From assembly GCA_027620395.1 (NCBI GenBank), contig JAQBZY010000119.1, forward strand, positions 1 to 5,777: a stretch of DNA of 5,777 bases. Direction: 5' to 3'. Shown here in pieces: positions 1 through 5,744 of the stretch (positions within the stretch are counted from its first letter, which is position 1; every line of letters begins with the position of its first letter). Both the position numbers and the translations under genes were made by a program. The notes beneath the pieces are model-generated. The model was not told the DNA's origin, did not search any database, and saw nothing but the letters and a program-made list of their open reading frames with translations. The stretch is from Pseudomonadota bacterium. Its GTDB lineage: Bacteria; Pseudomonadota; Alphaproteobacteria; Rhodospirillales; Casp-alpha2.

Positions 1-885
1 GTTCGGCGGCTCGTCCAAGTGATGCTTGGCCAGCGCGTCGATATAATCGGCGATGCCCACCAACGACGCGATCATTTCATGTTGCGGGCCGGCTGGGTTC
101 ATCTTGTAGGGGATGGCGTCCTCGCCGATGAAATAGTGGTGTTGGCCACGGGCTTCCAAAAGCCGTTCCTTCTTGCCGTATAGACAGCCGATATGCGGCC
201 CGTAGACCTTGTAGAAACTGAACGCATAGAAATCGACGCCGAGCGCCTTGACGTCGATGGCCCGGTGCGGCGCCAGGGCGACGCCGTCGACGCAGACCAT
301 GGCGCCGGCGGCATGGGCCGTCGCCGTCACCGCCTCGATGTCGTTGATGTCGCCGGTGATGTTGGAAACATGCGGCAGGGCGACCAGCCGGGTCCGATCG
401 GTCAGCAGGCGGTCGAGAAGATTGAGGTCGAGTTGGGCGGTATCGGGATTGACCGGCCACTCGACGATCCGAATGCCGCTAACAGCCAGCCGGCGCCAGG
501 GGCCGGAATTGGCTTCATGGTTGAGATTGGTGACGATCACTTCGTCACCGTCGCGCCAGGTCGGTCTGAGCGAGCGGGCCAGTACGTCGATGTTGGCTGA
601 CGTCGAGGGTCCGATGACAACCTCGTCCGGCTCGGCGCCGATTATCTCGGCCATCTTACGGTGTCCGTCGGCCATCCGTTCGGCGGCAAGCTCGGAGGCT
701 GGGAACGGCGCGCCCGGCTGTACCTGGCATTCCGACATGTAGGCGGTCATGCGCTCGATGACGCTTTTAGGCACGAAACTGCCGCCGGCATTCTCGAAGA
801 ATGCCCAGTCCCAACACTTGGCCGGGAATTGGGCGCGGCAGTAGTTGACGTCGAGCGAGGGGGTATCCTTGATATCCTTGAACAC
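1..885 (-). CDS. Class V aminotransferase, cysteine-desulfurase-like (VC1184-type), C-terminus cut by window edge
   Basis: This is a PLP-dependent fold-type I enzyme of the class V aminotransferase/cysteine desulfurase family. The 295 visible residues are open to the left edge; relatives are about 400 residues, so roughly a quarter is missing. Family signatures are in order: GPSTSAN (about 92-98) for cofactor phosphate contact, NHEAN with His123 expected to stack on the PLP ring, VDGVALAPH with Asp200 expected to contact the pyridine nitrogen, and SFYKVYGPH with Lys226 as the presumed Schiff-base lysine. The VDGVALAPH and KVYGPH wording resembles the VC1184-type subgroup rather than housekeeping IscS or SufS. 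The loop where desulfurases carry the catalytic Cys lies outside the window, so desulfurase activity cannot be judged; another PLP lyase or epimerase role is possible. The start is GTG at 885-883, preceded by AGGAG at a 5-base gap. In-frame ATGs exist further upstream, but they fall in or beside the palindromic repeat and are less likely. It is probably transcribed alone, because 212 bases separate it from the MAPEG gene. Confidence 0.88.
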   Translation of the reverse strand, partial: MFKDIKDTPSLDVNYCRAQFPAKCWDWAFFENAGGSFVPKSVIERMTAYMSECQVQPGAPFPASELAAERMADGHRKMAEIIGAEPDEVVIGPSTSANIDVLARSLRPTWRDGDEVIVTNLNHEANSGPWRRLAVSGIRIVEWPVNPDTAQLDLNLLDRLLTDRTRLVALPHVSNITGDINDIEAVTATAHAAGAMVCVDGVALAPHRAIDVKALGVDFYAFSFYKVYGPHIGCLYGKKERLLEARGQHHYFIGEDAIPYKMNPAGPQHEMIASLVGIADYIDALAKHHLDEPPN

Positions 886-890
886 GGCGG

Positions 891-895
891 CTCCT
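891..895 (-). promoter_or_regulatory. Ribosome binding site deciding the GTG start
   Basis: On the minus strand AGGAG lies 5 bases before the GTG at 885-883. It supports this non-ATG start over the in-frame ATGs at 975-973 and 987-985, which would add about 30 residues unlike the family N-terminus. Confidence 0.7.
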
Positions 896-913
896 ATAGT
901 CGTTGGCTCACCG

Positions 914-941
914 ATTATGCGGTTTGATCGCCGCGAGGCAA
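914..941 (-). promoter_or_regulatory. Candidate sigma70-like promoter of the class V aminotransferase gene
   Basis: Minus strand: a -35-like TTGCCT (941-936), a 16-base spacer, and a -10-like CATAAT (919-914). This would place transcription start about 20 bases before the GTG codon. The -10 matches consensus at 5 of 6 positions and the -35 at 4 of 6. It is an inference from consensus only. Its position between the repeat and the ribosome binding site fits independent transcription. Confidence 0.4.
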
Positions 942-981
942 TCGCGGGTGATGGGTGATGAAGCAATTTGCTCATTCCATC

Positions 982-1053
982 CGTCATGCCCGCAAAAGCG
1001 GGGACCAGGTTCCAGGGCGTTTGGCCTGGGTTCCCGCTTGCAGGCGAATGACG
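982..1053. repeat. Palindromic intergenic repeat, copy 1
   Basis: This 72-base imperfect palindrome starts CGTCATGCCCGC and ends GGCGAATGACG. The left arm holds its own perfect small hairpin: CCCGC (989-993), loop AAAA, GCGGG (998-1002). It aligns in the same orientation with the copy at 5666-5738, at about 54 of 73 columns by hand count, including the shared core CAGGGCG and the block CCCGCTT. Repeats of this general sequence are common between genes in Alphaproteobacteria. It lies 44 bases after the MAPEG stop codon and before the promoter of the next gene. As RNA it could fold into a long hairpin, so it may affect 3'-end formation or message stability. Confidence 0.85.
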
Positions 1054-1097
1054 AGAGAGGGCACGTGGATGGCAATCCACGCGCCGGGTTCGAAGAA

Positions 1098-1487
1098 TTA
1101 GTGGCCGAGCGCCATCGACAGCGCCGCGCCGGCCGACATCCACAGCGAGGCGAAGGTCAGCACCATGCCGGCGACCCGATACGGCATGCCGCTTTCGAGA
1201 AACAGGAAGCAATAGGCGTGCAGGGCGCGTCCGGCGATCAGCGCCACGCCGGCGGCGTGCAGCGCGAGCGGTGGGGCGCCGGACAACTCCGCCGCGCTCA
1301 GTGCCAAGAGCGCCAGCGGCGCATATTCGGCGAAATTGGCGTGACCCCGGATGAGGCGTTGGAAGTCCGGTTGGCCACCGTCGCCGAGCGAGATGCGGCG
1401 GCCGCGCCGGGTGCCGATGACACGAAAGGCCATCAGCGAATACATGGCGACGGCAACGGCGAGGTAGAGCGGCGTGATCTGTAGCAT
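1098..1487 (-). CDS. MAPEG family membrane protein (microsomal glutathione S-transferase-like)
   Basis: A 129-residue integral membrane protein of the MAPEG superfamily, whose members conjugate glutathione to electrophiles or lipid hydroperoxides at the membrane. Four hydrophobic segments are visible at about residues 2-22, 52-68, 72-92 and 103-126. The family signature follows the cytoplasmic loop as R47-G-H49-A-N51-F-A-E54-Y-A-P57, the region that in known MAPEG proteins contributes to glutathione binding. Length matches the bacterial YecN-type group (about 130 residues). The start at 1487 is chosen because it gives the typical short N-terminus directly before helix 1 and is preceded by AAGGA at a suitable distance. 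The open frame runs much further upstream, but only antisense to the regulator and ilvD. The gene is divergent from the HxlR-type regulator, and its promoter lies under an operator-like dyad, so control by that regulator is likely. The substrate is unknown. Confidence 0.88.
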   Translation of the reverse strand: MLQITPLYLAVAVAMYSLMAFRVIGTRRGRRISLGDGGQPDFQRLIRGHANFAEYAPLALLALSAAELSGAPPLALHAAGVALIAGRALHAYCFLFLESGMPYRVAGMVLTFASLWMSAGAALSMALGH

Positions 1488-1508
1488 GGGATTTCCTTTG
1501 TGATGATC

Positions 1509-1536
1509 AGTAACTATAAAAAATATAGTAACTATT
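1509..1536. promoter_or_regulatory. Candidate HxlR-family operator in the divergent promoter region
   Basis: Two kinds of symmetry overlap here. There is an inverted repeat, ACTATA (1513-1518), five A, TATAGT (1524-1529). There is also a direct repeat of AGTAACTAT at 1509-1517 and 1527-1535, offset by 18 bases, or nearly two helical turns. HxlR-family regulators such as YodB and HypR bind AT-rich dyads containing TAGTA/TACTA-type half sites next to their own genes, which this resembles. A dimer bound here would cover the -10 region of the MAPEG promoter and could also act on the regulator gene, whose start is about 30 bases away. The binding itself is inferred. Confidence 0.55.
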
Positions 1537-1540
1537 TCAA
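1513..1540 (-). promoter_or_regulatory. Sigma70-like promoter of the MAPEG gene
   Basis: Minus strand: -35 TTGAAA (1540-1535), a 16-base spacer, and -10 TATAGT (1518-1513). Each hexamer matches consensus at 5 of 6 positions. Predicted transcription start is near 1506, giving a leader of about 20 bases that contains the ribosome binding site. The stretch is far more AT-rich than its surroundings. The operator-like symmetry covers the -10 box and most of the spacer. Confidence 0.6.
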
Positions 1541-1568
1541 TATCTATTTTCGCTGCTAATCTGGCGGC

Positions 1569-1883
1569 ATGGGAATCCGTTACGACCCTGAATGCCCCGT
1601 CGCGCGCACGCTCGAGATTATCGGCGAGCGGTGGACGATCCTGGTTCTCCGCGATCTGTTCTTGTTCGGACCCCGGAAATTCCAGGATTTCCAGAACTCG
1701 CTCCAGGGCATCGCGCCCAACACGCTGTCGGCCCGGATCAAGCGGTTGGAAGTCGCCGGCGTGATCGAGCGCCGGCTCTACTCCGAGCATCCGCCGCGGG
1801 CCGAGTATCGTCTGACCGAGAAAGGCCGCGCCCTCGGTCCGGCACTCCTGGCCTTGAAGTCCTGGGGCGAGGTGCACACTTGA
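1569..1883 (+). CDS. HxlR-type winged-helix transcriptional regulator
   Basis: A 104-residue cytoplasmic DNA-binding protein of the HxlR family (MarR-like winged helix, acts as a dimer). The family hallmark is almost complete: CPVARTLEIIGERWTILVLRD near residues 9-29, then the FGPRKFQDFQ segment, the recognition helix around IAPNTLSARIKRLE (about 48-61), and the wing and C-terminal turn from RRLYSEHPPRAEYRLTEKGR onward. Cys9 sits at the conserved N-terminal position that in YodB and HypR senses quinones, aldehydes or other electrophiles by thiol modification. It is the only cysteine in the protein. The start at 1569 gives the usual short N-terminus; the ribosome binding site before it is weak. 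It is divergent from the MAPEG gene, with an operator-like dyad between them, so autoregulation and control of MAPEG are likely. The inducer is unknown. Confidence 0.92.
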   Translation: MGIRYDPECPVARTLEIIGERWTILVLRDLFLFGPRKFQDFQNSLQGIAPNTLSARIKRLEVAGVIERRLYSEHPPRAEYRLTEKGRALGPALLALKSWGEVHT

Positions 1884-1904
1884 ATAACGCATGCAACCCG
1901 GCGT

Positions 1905-1933
1905 TTGAAAACGGACCGGCGGTCCACTAGATT
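1905..1933 (+). promoter_or_regulatory. Candidate promoter of ilvD with a palindrome in the spacer
   Basis: A -35-like TTGAAA (1905-1910) and a -10-like TAGATT (1928-1933) are separated by 17 bases. The spacer contains a perfect inverted repeat, GGACCG-G-CGGTCC (1913-1925), which is a plausible operator for an unidentified regulator. Transcription would start near 1940, leaving a leader of about 35 bases. No run of Val, Leu or Ile codons is present before ilvD, so classic leader-peptide attenuation is not suggested. The evidence is consensus match and symmetry only. Confidence 0.4.
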
Positions 1934-1973
1934 CAAGGGCCTCGACGCCCCTCATTCGGAAGGATGCCCCGCG

Positions 1974-3839
1974 ATGCCCGTATATCGTTCCCGCACCACC
2001 ACGCACGGCCGCAACATGGCCGGCGCCCGGGGCCTCTGGCGCGCCACCGGCATGAAGGACGAGGACTTCGGCAAGCCGATCATCGCCATTTCCAACTCGT
2101 TCACGCAATTCGTGCCGGGGCACGTGCACCTCAAGGATCTCGGTCAGATGGTGGCGCGTGAGATCGAGGCGCATGGCGGCGTCGCTAAGGAATTCAACAC
2201 CATCGCCGTCGACGACGGCATCGCCATGGGGCACGGCGGCATGCTGTATTCGCTGCCGTCGCGCGAACTGATCGCGGATTCTGTCGAATACATGGTCAAC
2301 GCGCACTGCGCCGACGCGCTGGTTTGCATCTCGAATTGCGACAAGATCACCCCTGGCATGCTGATGGCGGCGATGCGGCTCAACATTCCGGCCGTCTTCG
2401 TTTCAGGTGGCCCCATGGAAGCCGGTAAGGTGACGGTTGACGGCAAGGACAAGAAGGTCGATCTGATCGACGCCATGATTGTCGCGGCGGCGCCGACCAC
2501 GTCTGATGCCGACGCGCTCAAGTACGAACGCTCTGCCTGCCCGACCTGCGGGTCGTGCTCGGGCATGTTCACCGCCAATTCCATGAACTGCCTAGCCGAA
2601 GCGATCAGTTTGGCGCTGCCCGGCAATGGCTCGATGCTGGCGACGCACGCCGACCGCAAGGAGTTGTTCCTGAAGGCCGGACGCACCATCGTCGAGATCA
2701 CCAAGCGCTACTATGAACAGGACGACGAAAGCGTGCTGCCGCGTTCGATAGGGTCCCGTGAGGGTTTCGAGAACGCCATGACCGTCGACATCGCCATGGG
2801 CGGATCGACCAACACCATCTTGCATCTGCTGGCCATGGCCCAGGAAGGCGAGATCGGTTTCGAGATCAAGGATATCGACGGGCTCAGCCGCAAGGTGCCG
2901 CATCTTTCCAAGCTGTCGCCGTCGACCAGCCTCTATCACATGGAAGACTTCCATCGCGCCGGCGGCATCATGGCGATCATGGGCGAGCTTGATCGGGCCG
3001 GGCTTCTGCACCGCGATAATCCGACCGTGGATTTACCGAGCATCGGCGATGCCATCGACACCTATGACATTCGCCGCAGCACGGACGAGGATATTCACAA
3101 GTTCTACATGGCCGCCCCTGGCAACATCATCACCGTCGAGGCGTTCAGTCAGTCAAAGCGCTTTAATAGCCTCGATCTTGACCGCGAGGCCGGTTGCATC
3201 CGCGATGTCGAACACGCCTACAGCAAGGACGGCGGTTTGGGCATTCTTTACGGCAACATCGCCCTGGACGGCTGCGTCGTGAAGTCCGCCGGCGTGCCGG
3301 CGGAGTGTTTGGTCTTCAAGGGACCGGCGGTGATCTGCGAAAGCCAGGAAGAATCGATCGCCAAAATCCTTGGCGGCGAAATCAAGAAGGGCGATGTCGT
3401 GGTGGTCCGCTACGAGGGACCGAAGGGCGGCCCCGGCATGCAGGAAATGCTGTATCCGACCAGCTACATCAAATCGATGGGGCTCGGCAAGGATTGCGCG
3501 CTGCTTACCGACGGCCGGTTCTCCGGCGGTTCGTCCGGCCTATCGGTCGGCCATGTCAGCCCGGAAGCAGCCGAGGGCGGCGCCATCGGTTTGATCGAGA
3601 ACGGCGATATCGTCGAATTCGACATCCCGAATCGGACGATCAATCTGGCCGTCGACGCCGCCGAATTGCAGCGCCGCAGGGAGGCCATGAACGCCAAGGG
3701 TGCCGCCGGCTGGCAACCGAAGCGGAACCGCGTCGTTTCGCAGGCGCTCAAGGCCTATGGCCTGATGGCGACCTCGGCGTCCAGGGGCGCAGTCCGCGAC
3801 ATCACCCAGATCACCGGCAGCAAGTTGGCGGCGGAGTAG
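1974..3839 (+). CDS. ilvD: Dihydroxy-acid dehydratase
   Basis: Catalyses dehydration of 2,3-dihydroxy-isovalerate and 2,3-dihydroxy-3-methylvalerate to the 2-oxo acids, the third common step of valine/leucine and isoleucine synthesis, in the cytoplasm. The 621 residues are close to the 616 of E. coli IlvD and collinear with it over the whole length. Iron-sulfur and metal residues fall at the E. coli numbers: Asp81, Cys122-Asp123-Lys124 in NCDKITPG, Cys195 in [13 protein letters not shown], Glu491 in PGMQEML, and the catalytic Ser517 in [11 protein letters not shown]. The N-terminal segment reads [12 protein letters not shown], the E. coli-like long form, rather than the Cys-containing form of plant-type enzymes. 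The start at 1974 gives [17 protein letters not shown], matching the family N-terminus, with GGAAGGA at 1958-1964. An in-frame TTG at 1905 would add 23 unrelated residues and overlaps the proposed promoter. It is the first gene of a likely three-gene operon. Confidence 0.97.
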   Translation: MPVYRSRTTTHGRNMAGARGLWRATGMKDEDFGKPIIAISNSFTQFVPGHVHLKDLGQMVAREIEAHGGVAKEFNTIAVDDGIAMGHGGMLYSLPSRELIADSVEYMVNAHCADALVCISNCDKITPGMLMAAMRLNIPAVFVSGGPMEAGKVTVDGKDKKVDLIDAMIVAAAPTTSDADALKYERSACPTCGSCSGMFTANSMNCLAEAISLALPGNGSMLATHADRKELFLKAGRTIVEITKRYYEQDDESVLPRSIGSREGFENAMTVDIAMGGSTNTILHLLAMAQEGEIGFEIKDIDGLSRKVPHLSKLSPSTSLYHMEDFHRAGGIMAIMGELDRAGLLHRDNPTVDLPSIGDAIDTYDIRRSTDEDIHKFYMAAPGNIITVEAFSQSKRFNSLDLDREAGCIRDVEHAYSKDGGLGILYGNIALDGCVVKSAGVPAECLVFKGPAVICESQEESIAKILGGEIKKGDVVVVRYEGPKGGPGMQEMLYPTSYIKSMGLGKDCALLTDGRFSGGSSGLSVGHVSPEAAEGGAIGLIENGDIVEFDIPNRTINLAVDAAELQRRREAMNAKGAAGWQPKRNRVVSQALKAYGLMATSASRGAVRDITQITGSKLAAE

Positions 3840-3859
3840 ACGAGGGACGGAGAAGATCG

Positions 3860-4705
3860 ATGATCGACGTCAAAGCTTTACACGATGCGCCGTTTGGCGC
3901 GGTGGTGGGCGGGCTCTCGACGGATCGTCCCCTGACCGATGCCGACATCGCCGATTTCCGGGCAGCCCTTGGTAAGCACTCGGCACTGGTCGTTAACGGC
4001 CTCGACGAAGACCCTGAATGGCTGCTCCGATTGGGCCGCGGCTTCGGTCCGCTGCAGCCGCATATTCTCGATCAATACCATCATCCGATCTCGTCCGAGA
4101 TGTCGATCATCACGGCGAACATGAGCAACGTTGAGTCGCGCACGACGAAAAAGCCGGCCGGCGCCTTTTGGCATTCGGATCTTTCCTATACGGCGACGCC
4201 ATCGGACGCGATTTTCCTCTATGCGACGCACGTGCCGTCTGACGGCGGCGACACCATGGTCGCCAGCACGCAAATGGCCTACGACGCGTTGTCCGGCGCG
4301 ATGAAGAAGCGGATCGACGGATTGCGCGCCGTCCATCGCTATGGCTGGAACGGCGGCGACGCCGTCACCCAGCTCAATGAAGCACAGCGAGCGAAGACGC
4401 CCGACGTCGTTCATCCGATCGTTCGGACCCATCCGGTCACCGGCCGCAAGATTCTCTTCGCCGATCCGGGCTACACCATGTGCATTCACGATATGGACCG
4501 GTCGGAAAGCGACGCGCTGCTGGCGGAGTTGTTCGATCACCAACTGGATGCCCGCTTTCAGTACCGCCACAAGTGGTCGGTCAAGCAACTCGTTGTCCTC
4601 GACAACCGGGCCTCGATGCATTGCGCGGTCGCCGGTTATTCCGAACCGATGCGGAAGCTCCGGATGATTGTCGGCTGCACGGATCGGGCGCTTCTCGCCG
4701 CATGA
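3860..4705 (+). CDS. TauD/TfdA-family Fe(II)/2-oxoglutarate-dependent dioxygenase
   Basis: A 281-residue cytoplasmic non-haem iron oxygenase that couples decarboxylation of 2-oxoglutarate to oxidation of an unidentified substrate. The facial triad is visible: His105 and Asp107 in FWHSDLSY, and His254 in DNRASMHCAV. Arg265, eleven residues after His254, has the spacing of the Arg that holds the 2-oxoglutarate carboxylate in E. coli TauD. The segment THPVTGRKILFADPGYT (about 190-206) is typical of the family, and length equals that of TfdA-type enzymes. Fifteen residues after His254, where TauD has its sulfonate-binding Arg, there is Met269 (Arg268 is adjacent), so a taurine substrate is doubtful. 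The ATG at 3860 follows a GGAG-containing ribosome binding site and lies 20 bases after the ilvD stop, suggesting co-transcription. No sulfur-assimilation or transporter genes are nearby to indicate a substrate. Confidence 0.92.
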   Translation: MIDVKALHDAPFGAVVGGLSTDRPLTDADIADFRAALGKHSALVVNGLDEDPEWLLRLGRGFGPLQPHILDQYHHPISSEMSIITANMSNVESRTTKKPAGAFWHSDLSYTATPSDAIFLYATHVPSDGGDTMVASTQMAYDALSGAMKKRIDGLRAVHRYGWNGGDAVTQLNEAQRAKTPDVVHPIVRTHPVTGRKILFADPGYTMCIHDMDRSESDALLAELFDHQLDARFQYRHKWSVKQLVVLDNRASMHCAVAGYSEPMRKLRMIVGCTDRALLAA

Positions 4706-5061
4706 GGGAGTTAGGCGAATTGAGTGGTCCGGAAACCTTCGTTGACAACGGGCGGCGGGATGTCCGTTACGATCTAAAGAGCATCCGCGCAGAATTTCAG
4801 AACCGCGCCTGTAACGTGATCGATGTTTCCGAGCGCGGTCTCCGCCTCGCCATCGCCGGTGCCGTGCCGCCGACGCAGTCTGAGATCGAGGTGACGCTGA
4901 ATATCTCGCTGTTCGGACGGAATGCCAGGATGCTGGTGCATGGGCACGTAGTGCGGGCTGGCGGCGACGAATTCGCGCTCAACTACATGGCCCCGATCAA
5001 CACGTGGCTGAAAATTCTCAGATTTCTAGATCGTAAGGAAAAGTCGGTGGCTGTCGCCTAA
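4702..5061 (+). CDS. Single-domain PilZ protein, likely c-di-GMP receptor
   Basis: A 119-residue protein consisting essentially of one PilZ domain, a beta-barrel that binds cyclic di-GMP. Both ligand motifs are intact: RRDVR (Arg18-Arg22, the RxxxR motif), then DVSERG (Asp41, Ser43, Gly46, the D/NxSxxG motif), followed by alternating hydrophobic beta strands to about residue 95 and a short basic tail. There is no membrane segment or second domain. Its ATG overlaps the dioxygenase stop as ATGA (4702-4705), indicating translational coupling; no good ribosome binding site precedes that ATG. An in-frame TTG at 4720 is an alternative start, with AGGGAG at 4705-4710, and would keep both motifs. Such proteins relay c-di-GMP levels to motility, polysaccharide or enzyme targets. 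The partner is not evident here, and the link to amino-acid metabolism is unexplained. Confidence 0.88.
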   Translation: MRELGELSGPETFVDNGRRDVRYDLKSIRAEFQNRACNVIDVSERGLRLAIAGAVPPTQSEIEVTLNISLFGRNARMLVHGHVVRAGGDEFALNYMAPINTWLKILRFLDRKEKSVAVA

Positions 5062-5075
5062 TGACCCGGCGGTAG

Positions 5076-5609
5076 TCAGATCCGGCTCAGCTTCGCTTCC
5101 AGCCAGTCTCGGCGGCGGGCCAGACTCTCGATTTCCCGGTCCAGCCATTCGATCAAGTGTCCGCCATCCGTGCCATGATGATCGCGGAGCGCTTCCAATC
5201 GCGCCATCTCGCTATCGACCGCATGCGCCAGCATTTCGATTTGGTGGGCGCGGCCGGGTCCGTCGAGAAGATCGAGGAAGCGGAACTTAAGTGCCACGAT
5301 TAATTTATTGAGGTCGTTTTCGGACGCGCGAATGTTGGCACCGAGGAGTTCGATCAACTCGGCCCGGCCCTTGGCGGTGATCTCGAGGCGATCTCCATTG
5401 CTATCGCCGGCGACAGGGTGGACCAGGCCTTCGTATTTAAGAAGCTCGATCGACGTGCCCAAAACATCCAGAGACGGCCCCATGACGTGGCTGATGAAGT
5501 GGCGGACACCGTTAGCGAGATCGGCATACGGCATCGCCTCGGCGCTCAGCATGCCGAGCGCGCAAAGCCTAGTCGCTTCCTTCGGGGTCAGGGTGTTATC
5601 AGCGTACAT
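5076..5609 (-). CDS. PadR-like winged-helix protein, putative transcriptional regulator
   Basis: A 177-residue protein, probably cytoplasmic and DNA-binding. The N-terminal half reads as a winged helix: a helix with LCALGMLSAEAMPYADLANGV (about 15-35), a likely recognition helix around SLDVLGTSIELLKYEGLV (46-63), and a wing ending in LEITAKGRAEL (75-85), the TxxGRxxL pattern of PadR/MarR-type proteins. The C-terminal part (about 97-176) is helical, with charged heptad-like stretches (123-142 and 150-176), as in the dimerising coiled coil of PadR proteins. I do not recognise a specific orthologue, and assignment to PadR rather than another winged-helix family is tentative. The start at 5609 is supported by AGGTGA about 10 bases upstream and a well-placed promoter. 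The gene converges on the PilZ gene with 14 bases between stop codons and no clear terminator hairpin between them. Confidence 0.7.
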   Translation of the reverse strand: MYADNTLTPKEATRLCALGMLSAEAMPYADLANGVRHFISHVMGPSLDVLGTSIELLKYEGLVHPVAGDSNGDRLEITAKGRAELIELLGANIRASENDLNKLIVALKFRFLDLLDGPGRAHQIEMLAHAVDSEMARLEALRDHHGTDGGHLIEWLDREIESLARRRDWLEAKLSRI

Positions 5610-5632
5610 GATTCGAATCTCACCTCTCGGCG

Positions 5633-5661
5633 ATGATAATTATTCTTAACTTAAATGTCCA
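5633..5661 (-). promoter_or_regulatory. Sigma70-like promoter of the PadR-like gene
   Basis: Minus strand: -35 TGGACA (5661-5656), a spacer of exactly 17 bases, and -10 TATCAT (5638-5633). Each hexamer is 5 of 6 to consensus, and the spacer is AT-rich. Transcription would start near 5626, just before the ribosome binding site. The -35 box lies only four bases from the edge of the second palindromic repeat. Confidence 0.6.
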
Positions 5662-5665
5662 TACC

Positions 5666-5738
5666 CGTCATTCCCACGACCGCGGGAACTTAGGTTTCAG
5701 GGCGGCCGGCCAGGATCCCCGCTTTCGCGGGAATGACG
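5666..5738. repeat. Palindromic intergenic repeat, copy 2
   Basis: A 73-base palindrome with perfect outer ends, CGTCATTCCC at 5666-5675 and GGGAATGACG at 5729-5738. Each arm has its own small hairpin: TTCCC (5671-5675) with GGGAA (5684-5688), and CCCGC (5718-5722), loop TTTC, GCGGG (5727-5731). It is the same family and orientation as the copy at 982-1053, with one extra base. It starts six bases after the stop codon of the presumed upstream minus-strand gene and ends just before the -35 box of the PadR-like gene, so it may serve as a 3'-end structure for the upstream message. Confidence 0.88.
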
Positions 5739-5744
5739 GTTGGC

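Noticed and set aside
193..927. Plus-strand open frames across the class V aminotransferase
   Set aside because: They are antisense to a gene with clear PLP-enzyme motifs and have no recognisable domain of their own.
886..987. Upstream in-frame ATG starts for the aminotransferase at 975 and 987
   Set aside because: They would encode part of or the edge of the palindromic repeat and cross the candidate promoter; the GTG at 885 has a better ribosome binding site and a family-like N-terminus.
1891..1908. Five-codon ORF (MQPGV) before ilvD as a possible attenuation leader peptide
   Set aside because: It has only one branched-chain codon, lies upstream of the candidate transcription start, and no terminator/antiterminator pair follows.
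1937..1950. GGGC/GCCC hairpin in the ilvD leader as a terminator or riboswitch
   Set aside because: The stem has four pairs and no following U run; such short GC stems are expected by chance at this base composition.
1488..2306. Long minus-strand open frame extending the MAPEG gene upstream to give 402 residues
   Set aside because: The extension runs antisense through the HxlR gene and the start of ilvD, has low-complexity Arg/His-rich composition, and crosses the promoter region. The MAPEG domain begins cleanly at 1487 with a ribosome binding site.
3194..3859. Plus-strand open frame extending the dioxygenase upstream by 222 residues
   Set aside because: It lies within ilvD in another frame and is Arg/Gly-rich, as expected from a GC-rich shadow frame. 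The dioxygenase family N-terminus fits the ATG at 3860.
4480..4701. Plus-strand open frame extending the PilZ protein upstream by 74 residues
   Set aside because: It overlaps the C-terminus of the dioxygenase in another frame and has no recognisable domain; the PilZ domain is complete from 4702.
5062..5075. Bidirectional terminator between the PilZ and PadR-like genes
   Set aside because: Only 14 bases lie between the stop codons and I see no stable hairpin with a U tract there.
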